A program made the position numbers and the translations under genes. The notes beneath the pieces were generated by a model. The model was given only the letters and a program-made list of their open reading frames with translations. It did not search any database and was not told the origin of the DNA. A DNA stretch of 64,000 nt from Rhodanobacter sp. C03 (lineage in GTDB: Bacteria > Pseudomonadota > Gammaproteobacteria > Xanthomonadales > Rhodanobacteraceae), in contig NZ_MUNT01000010.1 of the NCBI RefSeq assembly GCF_002001175.1, positions 62,001 to 126,000 of the forward strand, given 5' to 3'. Each line of letters opens with the position of its first letter. Position 1 is the first letter of the stretch. Shown here piece by piece: positions 1 through 9,287 of this stretch.

Positions 1-1294
1 GCAGCGCTGCGATCACCGCCACGCCGAGCAGGCTGGCGGCGAGGATGCCGGCCAGCTGCAGCGAGCTGCTCTGGCTCCAGATCAGGCCCAAGGCGACCAG
101 CACCGGGATCAGGTACAGCGCATCGAAACGCCGCACCCGCCGCTGCACGCTCTGGCGGAACACCGCCACCGGGGGTACCTCGGCCAGCCGTACCAGCGGC
201 GGCAAAGCGAAACCGACCAGCACCGCGATGCCCATCGCGGCGGCGGCGACCGATGGTGCCAGCGGCAGCACGGTCGGCACGCTGCCGAACAACGAGCTGG
301 CGAACAACCACGCCAGTTGTGCCAGCCCCAGCGCCAGCAACAGACCGAGCGCGGTTGCGGGCAGGGCGAGCGCACCGAGCGTGCCGAGCAGCAGCCCCAG
401 CACGCGCCGGCGTGATGTACCCAGGGCGCGCAGCAGTGCGACTTCCGAGGTCTTGCGCCGCGCGTAGCGTTGCGCGGACAGCGCAATGGCGATGCCAGCC
501 AGCAACGCCGACAGCAGCGCGGTCAGGCGCAGGAACGCGCCGGCCCGATCGAATGCCGAGCGCATGCGTTCCTGGGTCTGTTCCGGCGTAATCAATTCGG
601 CACCTTGCGGCAACGTGGTCGACTGCGCCCAGTCGCGCCAGCCCTGCACCGCCGACGGTTCGCCGGCCAGCAGCAGGCGATGGCGCGCGCGGCTGCCGAC
701 ACCTAGCAGACCGGCCTTTTCGGCATCGGCCAGATTCATCAGCGCGCGTGGCGCCAGTGCGAACAACTCGCCGCCGTCCGGCTGACGCAGCAACTCAGCG
801 GCAATGGTCAGATCGCGGCCGCCCAGCTGCAGTGGTTCGCCCACTTTCAGATGCAGCGCGACCAGCGCGCGATGATCGAGATAGACCTGGCCCACCGCCG
901 GTGCATGGCCGTTGTAGGCGTGTCCATTCGCGTCGCCCAGCTCCAGCGTGCCGCGCAGCGGATAGTGCGCATCGGTGGCCTGCACGTCGAGCAACTGGGT
1001 TTGCTGATGCGCGAACGCCACGCTGGGGAAGCTGGCGGTGCGCGTGATCTGCAGGCCGCGCTGGCGGGCCTCGGCGGCGAAGCTTTCCGGCACAGTCTGC
1101 GGCGACGCCACGCCGATGTCGCCGCCGATCAGTTCGGCGGCGCTGGCCAGCATGCCGCGTTCGATCCGCGTCGCCAGCGTGGCAACCACGCCCAGCGCGA
1201 CCACCGCCAGCACCAGCGACGCGGCCAGCGTGCGCAGTTCCGGCAGATGCCATTCGCGGCGCAGGCTGCGCAGGGCGAGCAGCAACATTTTCAT
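1..1294 (-). CDS. ABC transporter permease, FtsX/YbbP family (partial, 3' end outside window)
   Basis: This is the first 431 codons of an FtsX-type permease; the C-terminal part lies beyond base 1. The N-terminus has a short cytoplasmic stretch, a hydrophobic helix at about residues 20-42, and a long polar (periplasmic) domain. A cluster of hydrophobic helices follows from about residue 240, the MacB/FtsX arrangement. Family members of the YbbP type have about 800 residues, so roughly half is visible. Its start overlaps the stop of the upstream ATPase gene in an ATGA, so the two are almost certainly translationally coupled and form one exporter-like complex. Together with the divergent tesA this matches the E. 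coli ybbAP-tesA arrangement. The substrate is unknown. Confidence 0.85.
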   Translation of the reverse strand, partial: MKMLLLALRSLRREWHLPELRTLAASLVLAVVALGVVATLATRIERGMLASAAELIGGDIGVASPQTVPESFAAEARQRGLQITRTASFPSVAFAHQQTQLLDVQATDAHYPLRGTLELGDANGHAYNGHAPAVGQVYLDHRALVALHLKVGEPLQLGGRDLTIAAELLRQPDGGELFALAPRALMNLADAEKAGLLGVGSRARHRLLLAGEPSAVQGWRDWAQSTTLPQGAELITPEQTQERMRSAFDRAGAFLRLTALLSALLAGIAIALSAQRYARRKTSEVALLRALGTSRRRVLGLLLGTLGALALPATALGLLLALGLAQLAWLFASSLFGSVPTVLPLAPSVAAAAMGIAVLVGFALPPLVRLAEVPPVAVFRQSVQRRVRRFDALYLIPVLVALGLIWSQSSSLQLAGILAASLLGVAVIAAL

Positions 1295-1992
1295 GCGCGT
1301 GCGCCCACGCTTGGCGACACCACGCAGCCTTCCTCCAGTTCGATTCGGCGATCGCAACGCGCGGCCAGGGTGGCGTCATGCGTCACCAGCACCAGGGTGG
1401 TGTGGTGGTCACGGTTCAGCGCGAACAGCAGGTCGCAGATGTGGTGGCCGGTGCGCTGGTCGAGGTTGCCGGTGGGCTCGTCGGCAAACAGCACGCGCGG
1501 GCCGTGCACGAAGGCGCGGGCGATCGCCACGCGCTGCTGCTCGCCGCCGGACAGCTGGGCCGGATAGTGCCGGCGCCGTGGAGTCAGCCCGACCGCTTCG
1601 AGTGCTTCGCGGGCGCGTTGGCGCGCTGCGCTGCTGCCTTCCAGCTCCAGCGGCAGCATCACGTTTTCCTCGGCGGTGAGTGCGGGCAGCAGATGGAACG
1701 ACTGGAACACGAATCCGACCAGTCGCCGGCGCAGGTCGGCGCGCGCTTCCTCGTCCAACTGCTCCAGCGCGTGGCCATCCAGGCCGATGCGACCGGTATC
1801 CGGCGTATCCAGCCCGGCCAGCAGGCCGAGCAGGGTGGTCTTGCCGGAGCCGGAGGCGCCGACGATGGCGAAGCTCTCGCCCGGCTGGATCTGCAGGCTG
1901 ACCTTGCTGAGGATTTCCAGTTTCCCCTCGGGGCCGCTGACCGACTTGCTAACATCGCAGGCCTCAAGAAGTGGACGGGAAGAATCACTCAT
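1291..1992 (-). CDS. ABC transporter ATP-binding protein, YbbA/LolD-like
   Basis: A 233-residue ATPase of the MacB/LolD class. It shows a Walker A GASGSGKTT near residue 44, the signature LSGGEQQRVAIARA, and Walker B ending in FADEPTGNLD. It would energise the FtsX-like permease encoded immediately downstream, with which it overlaps by 4 bases. The only plausible start is the ATG at 1992, because no other in-frame ATG precedes Walker A. That ATG shares two bases with the ATG of the divergent tesA. No strong ribosome binding site precedes it. The transported molecule is not known; relatives act on lipoproteins, cell division or efflux. Confidence 0.9.
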   Translation of the reverse strand: MSDSSRPLLEACDVSKSVSGPEGKLEILSKVSLQIQPGESFAIVGASGSGKTTLLGLLAGLDTPDTGRIGLDGHALEQLDEEARADLRRRLVGFVFQSFHLLPALTAEENVMLPLELEGSSAARQRAREALEAVGLTPRRRHYPAQLSGGEQQRVAIARAFVHGPRVLFADEPTGNLDQRTGHHICDLLFALNRDHHTTLVLVTHDATLAARCDRRIELEEGCVVSPSVGARA

Positions 1993-2602
1993 GCGTCGAT
2001 GCCTTTGGCTGTTGGTCTTACTTTGTGGCATCGGCAGCGCCCAGGCGGCGCAACCGAAAACCGTGCTGGTGCTGGGTGACTCGTTGTCTGCCGCGCACAA
2101 CATACCGGTCGAGTCCGGCTGGGTGCATCTGCTCGACGTGCGTCTTGGCAAGATGGTGCCGAAGTGGACGGCGATCAATGCCAGCATCAGCGGCGAAACT
2201 TCGTTGAGTGGACGCAACCGCCTCTCGGTGCTGCTCAGGAAGTACCACCCGAGCGTGCTGGTGCTGGAGCTGGGTGCCAACGATGGCTTGCAAGGGCTGC
2301 CATTGCCGACCCTGCGCGACAACCTCACGGCGATGATCGACATGGCGCAGCGGGCGAAGGCGCGGGTGCTGCTGCTCGGCATCGAGCTGCCGGTGAATTA
2401 CGGGCCACAGTATCGCGATGGCCTGCGTGCGACCTATGCGGATCTTGCACGCGACCGACACACGGCGCTGGTGCCGTTTTTGCTCGACGGGGTTGCGCTC
2501 GATCCCGCGCAGATGCAGGAAGACGGTCTGCATCCGGTCGCCAGCGCGGAGCCGAAGGTGCTCGACACCGTGTGGAAACAACTGCAGCCGCTGCTGCATT
2601 GA
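1991..2602 (+). CDS. tesA: GDSL-type esterase/lysophospholipase TesA, exported
   Basis: A 203-residue SGNH hydrolase (acyl-CoA thioesterase I / lysophospholipase L1 / arylesterase). A signal peptide ends near residue 19 (GSAQA-A). The nucleophile lies in GDSLS (Ser31), the oxyanion Asn in GAND (Asn97), and the Asp/His pair in DGLHP (Asp178, His181), so the catalytic set is complete. A purine-rich ribosome binding site (GGGAAG) lies about 7 bases before the ATG. The protein probably acts in the periplasm on acyl esters or thioesters. It is divergent from ybbA, an arrangement shared with E. coli, but here the two start codons overlap. Confidence 0.93.
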   Translation: MRRCLWLLVLLCGIGSAQAAQPKTVLVLGDSLSAAHNIPVESGWVHLLDVRLGKMVPKWTAINASISGETSLSGRNRLSVLLRKYHPSVLVLELGANDGLQGLPLPTLRDNLTAMIDMAQRAKARVLLLGIELPVNYGPQYRDGLRATYADLARDRHTALVPFLLDGVALDPAQMQEDGLHPVASAEPKVLDTVWKQLQPLLH

Positions 2603-2710
2603 GCAGTAAACCGAACGTGTTCTGAATTGCGGGCAAGCCAATTCACGCGACCATCACCCTGCAACCGGTTAGCTCTTCACATATGTGAAGCCGAACGAGG
2701 TAGGGACGAC

Positions 2711-3442
2711 ATGACCATGCATGACGAGCAAGCGGGACTGATTCTTCTGGTCGAGGACAACCGCCAGATAGCCGAGATGGTCGGCGAATTCCTGGAGCGT
2801 CGCGGCTACTCGGTCGACTATGCCGCCGATGGTGTCAGCGGCCTGCACCTGGCGGTGTCGAACAGCTACGACGTCATCGTGCTGGATCTGATGTTGCCCG
2901 GTCTGGAAGGACTGGAGGTCTGTCGCAAGCTGCGCCGCGAGGCCAAGAAATCCACGCCGGTGCTGATGCTGACTGCACGCGACACGCTGGAAGACAAGCT
3001 GGCAGGACTCGAAGCGGGTGCCGACGACTATCTGGTGAAGCCGTTCGAGGTGCGCGAGCTGGAGGCGCGGCTGCGTGCGTTGATCCGCCGCGATCGCCGC
3101 CAGGTATCCACCGAGGTGCTCACGGTCGGCGACATGACCCTGGATACCGCCACGCTGCGGCTGACCCGCGAGGGCCAGGAGCTGACCGTGTCGCCGATCG
3201 GACTGAAGCTGCTGGCGATCCTGATGCGCGAATCGCCGCGAGTGGTCAGTCGGCGCGATATCGAACGCGAGATCTGGGGCGACACCTTGCCCGATTCGGA
3301 TACCTTGCGCTCGCATCTGTACAACCTGCGCCGAGTCATAGACAAACCCTTCGCACGGCCCCTGTTACACACCATCCATTCGGCCGGGTATCGCCTCGCG
3401 GATCTTGAATCGGAGGTGGCGTCGACCGTCCAGACAGCTTGA
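2711..3442 (+). CDS. Response regulator, OmpR/PhoB family
   Basis: A 243-residue two-component regulator. The receiver domain covers about residues 9-122, with an acidic pair near the N-terminus (VEDN), the phospho-acceptor Asp59 in VIVLDLMLPG and the conserved Lys in YLVKPF. A winged-helix DNA-binding domain follows at about residues 137-230 and ends with the typical HTIHSAGYRL segment. The ATG at 2711 is preceded by GAGG at 2696. A longer reading from 2627 has no comparable site and adds an unconserved extension. The gene lies 18 bases before a histidine kinase and is presumably its partner. The signal and regulon are unknown. Confidence 0.92.
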   Translation: MTMHDEQAGLILLVEDNRQIAEMVGEFLERRGYSVDYAADGVSGLHLAVSNSYDVIVLDLMLPGLEGLEVCRKLRREAKKSTPVLMLTARDTLEDKLAGLEAGADDYLVKPFEVRELEARLRALIRRDRRQVSTEVLTVGDMTLDTATLRLTREGQELTVSPIGLKLLAILMRESPRVVSRRDIEREIWGDTLPDSDTLRSHLYNLRRVIDKPFARPLLHTIHSAGYRLADLESEVASTVQTA

Positions 3443-3460
3443 GGCTGAGCGGCGAAGCTA

Positions 3461-4486
3461 ATGGACAGCAAGGTCAAACCAGCAGTGACATTTCCGGTGG
3501 GTGCCTTTCGACGGCACACCGCGTGGGTATTCGGGTTGCAGTTTGCGGCCGTGGCGATCGTGTGTGTCATGGGTATCTATGACGTGGCGCCCCTTGCGGC
3601 GGTGATCGCGGTGGTCGTCATCACCACCATCCTGGCGTGGCTGGCGATGCAGCGCGAATGGCGTCCGGTCAGCGCGCTGGCCAGGCTGGTCAACGGCTGG
3701 GACGATCAGCAACCCGATCCGGACATGCTGCGGCCAGAGCGGCTATCGCGGCACACCGATGCCGACGTGGCTTCGCTGGCGCGTGGCCTGCACGGCTTCG
3801 CCACGCGTGTCGCCGGCTTCAACCAGCGCGAGCGCAACTTCACCCGCGACGCCAGCCATGAACTGCGCAGTCCGCTCACCGTGATCAAGATGTCGGTCGA
3901 CATGCTGGTCGACGAAGAGGGCATCAGCGAGTTTGGTTCCCGTTCGGTGCGCCGGATCAAGCGGGCCACGCTTGAGATGGAAGCGCTGGTCGAGGCGTTG
4001 CTGATCCTCGCGCGCGAGTCGGATGTCGGTCTCGACAGCGAACGCTTCGTTGTCAACGAGGTGTTGCGGCTGGAACTGGAGTCTGCCCGCGAGCTGCTGG
4101 TCGGCCGACCGATCGAGCTGCAACTGGAAGAGCCGGCGCGCTTTGCGCTGCAAGGCTCCTCCCAGGTGTTTTCCGTGCTGTGCTGGCAACTGATCCGCAA
4201 TGCCTGCCAGCAGACCGAGCAAGGCCGCGTGGTGATCACCGTTTTGCCCGGTGTGGTGAGCGTGAGCAACCACGCGAATCCGGCGGTGCCAGTCGACCTG
4301 TCCCGGTCCATGCGTGCGCATGGTGCGGACCGGCATGGGTTTGAGCTGGCGATCGCCCAGCGCATCAGCGACCGCTTTGCGTGGCCGCTGGAGTTGCAGA
4401 CACGGACGGGGCAGGAAAACATTGCGCGCATCCGTTTTCCGCATCCGCTTCCGGCCGAAGTGCCATGGGATTCCGTGCAATCGTAG
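3461..4486 (+). CDS. Sensor histidine kinase with divergent ATPase domain
   Basis: A 341-residue membrane kinase. Two hydrophobic helices (about residues 20-40 and 42-62) are joined by only a few residues, so there is almost no periplasmic sensor. A HisKA domain carries the H-box DASHELRSPLT with phospho-His133. The N-box is recognisable (LIRNAC, Asn247). Where the DxGxG G1 box should be, the sequence reads VSNHAN (about 269-273), and the G2 loop is HGFELAIAQRI. ATP binding may therefore be altered. It is encoded just after an OmpR-type regulator and is presumably co-transcribed with it. The signal could be sensed in the membrane or through a partner protein. Confidence 0.88.
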   Translation: MDSKVKPAVTFPVGAFRRHTAWVFGLQFAAVAIVCVMGIYDVAPLAAVIAVVVITTILAWLAMQREWRPVSALARLVNGWDDQQPDPDMLRPERLSRHTDADVASLARGLHGFATRVAGFNQRERNFTRDASHELRSPLTVIKMSVDMLVDEEGISEFGSRSVRRIKRATLEMEALVEALLILARESDVGLDSERFVVNEVLRLELESARELLVGRPIELQLEEPARFALQGSSQVFSVLCWQLIRNACQQTEQGRVVITVLPGVVSVSNHANPAVPVDLSRSMRAHGADRHGFELAIAQRISDRFAWPLELQTRTGQENIARIRFPHPLPAEVPWDSVQS

Positions 4487-4512
4487 CGGCGCCTTGTCGC
4501 GCCCTGATCGAC

Positions 4513-5220
4513 TCAGTGCTGGCTATAGCTGACCAACTCCATCACCAGATCACCGCCATCGTGTTGCGAGAGTTTCACCGGCAGCAGGTAGCTGCCCGGT
4601 GCGTACCACGCGCTGAAGCCGCGCTCCGCATCGGTACGATCGATGCGTTCGGCATTGAAGCTGCCGGCCGGCACCTTGACGGTTTCCTTGCCGGTCACCT
4701 TGAAGTTCTGCGTCTGTACTTGCTGGCGTACCGCTACCGGCAGCGCGATCTGCTGCTGGCCATCGCGCAGGGCCAGCCCCAATGCCAGTGGCGTGGTGTT
4801 GCGCTCGACCATGCCGGGAACCGCCGGGTAGGCATTGGGGCCCTTGCCCTCGTCGACGGTCACCTGCTGTTTCGCCCAGTTGACCAGCATGTGGCGCTGT
4901 TTGTTCTTGATTGCTGCATCCAGCTGATAGTCGTAGCTGATCGCTTCGGGGACATCGCCTTTCCAGCGGAAGCGCGAGGTTTCCTTGATGCTGGCGCTCA
5001 TCATGGCAGCCATGCCGGCGGTGCCCTTGACGTCCCGGCTGTAGATCCATTCACCGTTGCTGCCCTTGCGCAGGGTCACGGTGGCTTCGCCCATCGGTTC
5101 GCCGCCCTGCAGCACGTTGTAGTGGGCGGTAAAGCTGCTGGGTGTGGCGGCGAAGATGGCCGGAGCGCCGAGCAACAGGCCAAGGCCGAGAAGGGGAGCG
5201 AGCAGGGGTCGGATAGTCAT
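4513..5220 (-). CDS. DUF3108 domain-containing exported protein
   Basis: A 235-residue protein with a cleavable signal peptide (hydrophobic core about residues 6-18, cleavage after IFAA) and a body typical of DUF3108, a beta-rich periplasmic or outer-membrane-associated family of unknown biochemistry. It lies downstream of purN on the same strand with a gap of 35 bases. The purM-purN-DUF3108 order recurs in gammaproteobacteria, so co-transcription is likely, although a link to purine synthesis is not evident. The ATG at 5220 directly precedes the signal peptide. Confidence 0.85.
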   Translation of the reverse strand: MTIRPLLAPLLGLGLLLGAPAIFAATPSSFTAHYNVLQGGEPMGEATVTLRKGSNGEWIYSRDVKGTAGMAAMMSASIKETSRFRWKGDVPEAISYDYQLDAAIKNKQRHMLVNWAKQQVTVDEGKGPNAYPAVPGMVERNTTPLALGLALRDGQQQIALPVAVRQQVQTQNFKVTGKETVKVPAGSFNAERIDRTDAERGFSAWYAPGSYLLPVKLSQHDGGDLVMELVSYSQH

Positions 5221-5255
5221 GTAGCGAGTCTGCCGGCGCCGGGCTGAACCGTGGA

Positions 5256-5927
5256 TCACTCTGCGGGCTGCAGGCCGTGATTGCCCAGCACCAGCGATGC
5301 GTGCAGCGGCTGGCCGTCGAAGCGGGGAGCATGGCCATCCCATTGCAGCCGCTGGCTGGCCAGCAGGTGCAGTACGGCCGGCAGCAGCCGGTGTTCCAGC
5401 GGCAGCAGGCGCTGCGCCAGCCGGTGCTCGTCGTCGCCAGCTTCGATCGCGAGGCGTGCCTGCGCGATCACCGGGCCGCCATCCAGTTCGGCGGTGACGA
5501 AGTGCACGCTGGCGCCATGCTCGCGGTCGCCAGCTTCCAGAGCACGACGATGGGTATGCAGGCCACGGTATTTCGGCAGCAGCGAGGGGTGGATGTTGAT
5601 GATACGGCCGACCCACGGCCGCAGTGCCTCGCCATCGAGGATGCGCATGAAGCCGGCCAGCACCAGCCACTGCGCACCGCTGGCACTGATGCGGGCGAAC
5701 AGGTCCAGGTCGAATGCACGCCGGTCCGGATAGCTGCGCGGATCGAGTGCCAGTGTCGGGATACCGGCCGCCTCAGCCAGCCGCAATGCACCGGCCGTGG
5801 CCTTGTCGCTACCGACCAGCACGAATTCGACCGGCAGTTCGCCGCGTTCGCGCGCGGCAAGCAGGGCGGCAAGATTGCTGCCGCGCCCGGAGGCGAGCAC
5901 GGCGACGCGTGGCAGTGGGGTGGTCAT
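5256..5927 (-). CDS. purN: Phosphoribosylglycinamide formyltransferase
   Basis: A 223-residue GAR transformylase that uses 10-formyltetrahydrofolate to formylate glycinamide ribonucleotide, the third step of purine synthesis. Visible marks are the N-terminal loop ASGRGSNL that binds substrate, INIHPSLLPKYRG with the catalytic Asn-x-His, and the later HGASVHFVTAELDGGPV segment that carries the catalytic Asp. The length is typical. It follows purM with a 21-base gap and forms a purM-purN-DUF3108 unit on the minus strand. The C-terminus is somewhat longer than in E. coli PurN. Confidence 0.95.
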   Translation of the reverse strand: MTTPLPRVAVLASGRGSNLAALLAARERGELPVEFVLVGSDKATAGALRLAEAAGIPTLALDPRSYPDRRAFDLDLFARISASGAQWLVLAGFMRILDGEALRPWVGRIINIHPSLLPKYRGLHTHRRALEAGDREHGASVHFVTAELDGGPVIAQARLAIEAGDDEHRLAQRLLPLEHRLLPAVLHLLASQRLQWDGHAPRFDGQPLHASLVLGNHGLQPAE

Positions 5928-5948
5928 CGACGGTGCTGGGAGACTGGA

Positions 5949-6977
5949 TCAGCCAATCCGCACGCGTTCGTCGCCCTGCGCCGGCACGATCTCGCCGATC
6001 ACCGAACTGGCCAGGCCGTGCTTCGCGAGCAGGGCCGAGGCGGCACTGACGGCATCGCGCGGCAGGATCACGGTGAAACCGATGCCGCAGTTGAACGTGC
6101 GCCACATTTCCTCGCGCGCCACGTTGCCTTCGCGCATCAGCCAGTCGAATACCGGCGGCAGCACGATGGTGCTGGCATCCAGTGTGATGCCGAGGCCGTC
6201 CGGCACCACGCGGATGATGTTTTCTTTCAGGCCGCCACCGGTGATGTGTGCCATGCCGTGCACGGTTTGGCTATGCAGAAGATCAAGCATGGCCTTCACG
6301 TAGATCGTGGTCGGCGCCATCAACGCGTCGGCCAACTTCACCCCGCCAAGATCAAGATCCAGTGGGTTGCCGGCGCGCTCGAGAATCTTGCGGACCAGCG
6401 AGTACCCGTTCGAGTGCGGGCCGGACGAGGCCACGCCGAGAACCACGTCGCCGGCGACGATCCCGTCGCCGCTGAGCATCTGCGACTTCTCCACCGCACC
6501 CACGGTGAAGCCGGCCAGATCGTATTCGCCCGGTGGGTACATGTCCGGCATCTCGGCGGTCTCGCCGCCGATCAGCGCGCAGCCGGCCAGTTCGCAGCCT
6601 TTCGCGATGCCGCCGACCACGGCGACCGCGGTATCCACATCGAGTTTGCCGGTGGCGAAGTAGTCGAGGAAGAACAGCGGCTCGGCGCCCTGCACCAGCA
6701 CGTCGTTGACGCACATGCCGACCAGGTCGATGCCGATCGTGTCGTGGCGGTTGAGGATCTGCGCCAGCTTCAGCTTGGTGCCGACGCCGTCGGTGCCGGA
6801 CACCAGCACCGGCTCCTTGTAGCGGCCGGACAGGTCGAACAGGCCGCCGAAGCCGCCCAGTCCGCCCATCACTTCCGGGCGGGCGGTGCGCTTGACCAGC
6901 GGCTTGATGCGTTCGACCAGCGCATTGCCGGCATCGATATCGACGCCGGCGGCGCGGTAGGTGAGGGCGTCAGACAT
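5949..6977 (-). CDS. purM: Phosphoribosylformylglycinamidine cyclo-ligase (AIR synthetase)
   Basis: A 342-residue PurM that closes the imidazole ring of AIR using ATP, the fifth step of purine synthesis. It shows [12 protein letters not shown] (ATP-binding lysine region), the conserved [22 protein letters not shown] and the [11 protein letters not shown] motif. The ATG at 6977 gives the normal family length and begins [14 protein letters not shown] 10-residue longer reading from 7007 is less likely. It is the first gene of the purM-purN-DUF3108 unit and is divergent from the DUF2066 gene, with about 140 bases between the two starts. Confidence 0.96.
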   Translation of the reverse strand: MSDALTYRAAGVDIDAGNALVERIKPLVKRTARPEVMGGLGGFGGLFDLSGRYKEPVLVSGTDGVGTKLKLAQILNRHDTIGIDLVGMCVNDVLVQGAEPLFFLDYFATGKLDVDTAVAVVGGIAKGCELAGCALIGGETAEMPDMYPPGEYDLAGFTVGAVEKSQMLSGDGIVAGDVVLGVASSGPHSNGYSLVRKILERAGNPLDLDLGGVKLADALMAPTTIYVKAMLDLLHSQTVHGMAHITGGGLKENIIRVVPDGLGITLDASTIVLPPVFDWLMREGNVAREEMWRTFNCGIGFTVILPRDAVSAASALLAKHGLASSVIGEIVPAQGDERVRIG

Positions 6978-7115
6978 GGCGGAAACCGGCGTGGATGAAA
7001 CGCGCAAGTTTAGCAGCTTGTGAAGTCGTGCTGCCCGGCGCTGGTGGCTGCGCGCGGGCGCCGATGGACGCTGGGGGCGCGATTGGGCAGACTTCCCGGA
7101 GCTTTCCCCTCGAAG

Positions 7116-8111
7116 ATGCCCACGTCCATGCGCCTGTCACGTCTGCTGATCGTTGCCCTGCTACTGGGTTTTGCCACGCTGCCGTCGCTGTACGCGCAAA
7201 CGGCCGGTTCGCCCTATTCGGTCATCGTGCCGGTCACCGACACCAGTGCCGTCCAGCGTGATCAGGCCTTCGCTACCGCATTGGGGCAGGTGTTGACGCG
7301 GGTTGCCGGCGGTCAGGACCTGCGCGGCAATGCCGGTTACCCCGATGCGCTGGGGAGTGCCGGATCGATCGTGCAGAAGTTCCAGTACCAGCGTGCCGCC
7401 ACCGGGCTGACCCTGGCGGTGGACTTCGAGCCCGGCTCGGTGCGCCGGCTGGTGACCAAGCTCGGTGTCGCCAGTACCGGCATCAAGCCGCCGGTGCTGC
7501 TGCTGGTACAGGGGGATGATGGCGCACTGTTCGACCAGACCGCGCTCGCCAGTCTGGCCGCGGCGGCGGCGGCGCGCGGTACCAACGTGGTGTATCCGGC
7601 CGCGGGCAGTACGCTGGATCTGGCCAAGCTCGGTGCGGCCGATTCGGCGACGCTGGCAGCGGTCAACCAGCAATACCACACCGGTCTGGTGCTGCTCGGC
7701 AAGCTGCATGGCGGTAGTGCCGACTGGACGCTGATTTCCGGTGGACAGGCGCAGCACTGGAGCAGTCAGGGCGCCACCGAGGACACTTTGCTCGCTACCG
7801 CCGGCACGGGCATGGTCGATCGCATCGGCAAGCAGCTCAACGTGGTCGGTGCCAGTGTCAGCGAGGGCAAGCTATGGGTGAGCGGGCTGAAATCGGCGCT
7901 GGACTACGCCAACCTGCTGGCCACCCTGCAGGCCGATCCGTCGGTGCGCCAGGTGTCGACACTGGGTGCCCAGGACGACGGCGTGCTGCTGTACGTCAAG
8001 GCAGCCCTGCCGCTGAGCGGACTGGCCGCGAACCTCGCCGCCAGTGGCCGCCTGCTGCTGAAGGGCGAACCGCATCAGGGCGCCGATGCCAACCTGCGCT
8101 GGGTGCATTGA
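7116..8111 (+). CDS. DUF2066 domain-containing exported protein
   Basis: A 331-residue protein with a signal peptide (hydrophobic residues about 8-23, ending SLYAQ) followed by the DUF2066 fold. The domain opens with a conserved segment ([21 protein letters not shown]) and the [12 protein letters not shown] stretch. Its function is unknown. It is followed with no spacer by the AI-2E/PerM gene and then hda, an order found in many gammaproteobacteria beside purMN. The start may be the ATG at 7116 or the ATG at 7128; GGAG at 7098 favours neither strongly. Confidence 0.82.
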   Translation: MPTSMRLSRLLIVALLLGFATLPSLYAQTAGSPYSVIVPVTDTSAVQRDQAFATALGQVLTRVAGGQDLRGNAGYPDALGSAGSIVQKFQYQRAATGLTLAVDFEPGSVRRLVTKLGVASTGIKPPVLLLVQGDDGALFDQTALASLAAAAAARGTNVVYPAAGSTLDLAKLGAADSATLAAVNQQYHTGLVLLGKLHGGSADWTLISGGQAQHWSSQGATEDTLLATAGTGMVDRIGKQLNVVGASVSEGKLWVSGLKSALDYANLLATLQADPSVRQVSTLGAQDDGVLLYVKAALPLSGLAANLAASGRLLLKGEPHQGADANLRWVH

Positions 8112-9287
8112 GTGAATCACGAAAAGGACACTGCACGACACTGGCAGATGCTCGCCATCGCGGCGGTCATCGTCTACCTGATCTGGCTGCTGTCGCCAGT
8201 GCTGATGCCGTTCGCGGTCGCCGGCATGCTGGCTTATCTGGGCGATCCGCTGGCTGACCGGCTGGAGCGGCTCGGACTGAGCCGCGCCTGGGCGGCCACG
8301 ATCGTGTTCATGGTGCTGATGGTTGTGCTGGTTGGCGTGCTGCTGCTGCTGATTCCGCTGATCGCGCGACAGGTCGAGAACGTGATCGAGAACCTGCCGC
8401 GCTACGGCGAATGGGCGCAGAACACCGCGTGGCCGTGGCTGCAGGCGCGCCTGCATCTGGATCCGCGCATGTTCGACAGCGATCGCCTGCTGGCCGCGAT
8501 CAAGGCGCACCTCGGCTCGATCGGCGGGGTGGCGTCGACCGTGCTGGGCAAGGTGTCGCGCTCCGGGCTGGGCATCGTGATGTGGCTGACCAACCTGGTG
8601 CTGATCCCGGTGGTGGCGTTCTACCTGCTGCGCGACTGGGATCGGCTGGTCGGCACGATTGATCGCATGCTGCCGCGCTCGATCCAGCCCACCATTGCTT
8701 ATCTGGCGCGCGAGTCCGACAAGGTGCTCGGTGCCTTCGTGCGGGGTCAGCTGTTGGTGATGCTGGCATTGGGCGTGTTCTACGGCACCGGCCTGACCCT
8801 GATGGGGCTGAGCGTGGGTCCGCTGATCGGCATGGTCGCCGGCCTGCTCAGTTTCGTGCCGTACCTGGGCTTCATCGTCGGCTTTGCCGGCGCGATCATC
8901 GCCGCGCTGGTGCAGTACGGCGACTGGACGCATGTGCTGCTGGTCTGCGGCGTGTTCATCGTCGGCCAGTTGCTGGAAGGCTATGTGCTGGTGCCCAAGC
9001 TGGTCGGCGACAAGATCGGCCTGCATCCGGTGGCGGTGATCTTCGCGGTGCTCGCGGGCGGCTCGCTGTTCGGCTTCCTCGGCGTACTGCTGGCGCTGCC
9101 GGCGGCCTCGGTGATCATGGTGCTGCTGCGCTACCTGCTCGAACGCTACCGGATGAGCGAGCTGTACAACGAGGAGGGGCCGGACGATCCGGTGATCGCC
9201 GAAGTGGACGTCACCGTGCATCGCGATGGGGAGGTCGAAACCGACACCACGATCGCACCGTCCGGGGATGATCGGGCCGCGCCATGA
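8112..9287 (+). CDS. AI-2E family transporter / PerM-type permease
   Basis: A 391-residue polytopic membrane protein of the AI-2E exporter (PerM/TqsA) family. Hydrophobic helices occupy about residues 12-50 and 60-85 and a dense cluster at 160-340, with a soluble middle segment. The C-terminal tail is acidic and hydrophilic. Translation starts at GTG 8112, immediately after the DUF2066 stop, and ends in an ATGA overlap with hda, so the three genes are probably co-translated. The substrate is unclear; relatives are linked to autoinducer or Na+/H+ export, and assignment by family alone is not safe. Confidence 0.88.
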   Translation: MNHEKDTARHWQMLAIAAVIVYLIWLLSPVLMPFAVAGMLAYLGDPLADRLERLGLSRAWAATIVFMVLMVVLVGVLLLLIPLIARQVENVIENLPRYGEWAQNTAWPWLQARLHLDPRMFDSDRLLAAIKAHLGSIGGVASTVLGKVSRSGLGIVMWLTNLVLIPVVAFYLLRDWDRLVGTIDRMLPRSIQPTIAYLARESDKVLGAFVRGQLLVMLALGVFYGTGLTLMGLSVGPLIGMVAGLLSFVPYLGFIVGFAGAIIAALVQYGDWTHVLLVCGVFIVGQLLEGYVLVPKLVGDKIGLHPVAVIFAVLAGGSLFGFLGVLLALPAASVIMVLLRYLLERYRMSELYNEEGPDDPVIAEVDVTVHRDGEVETDTTIAPSGDDRAAP

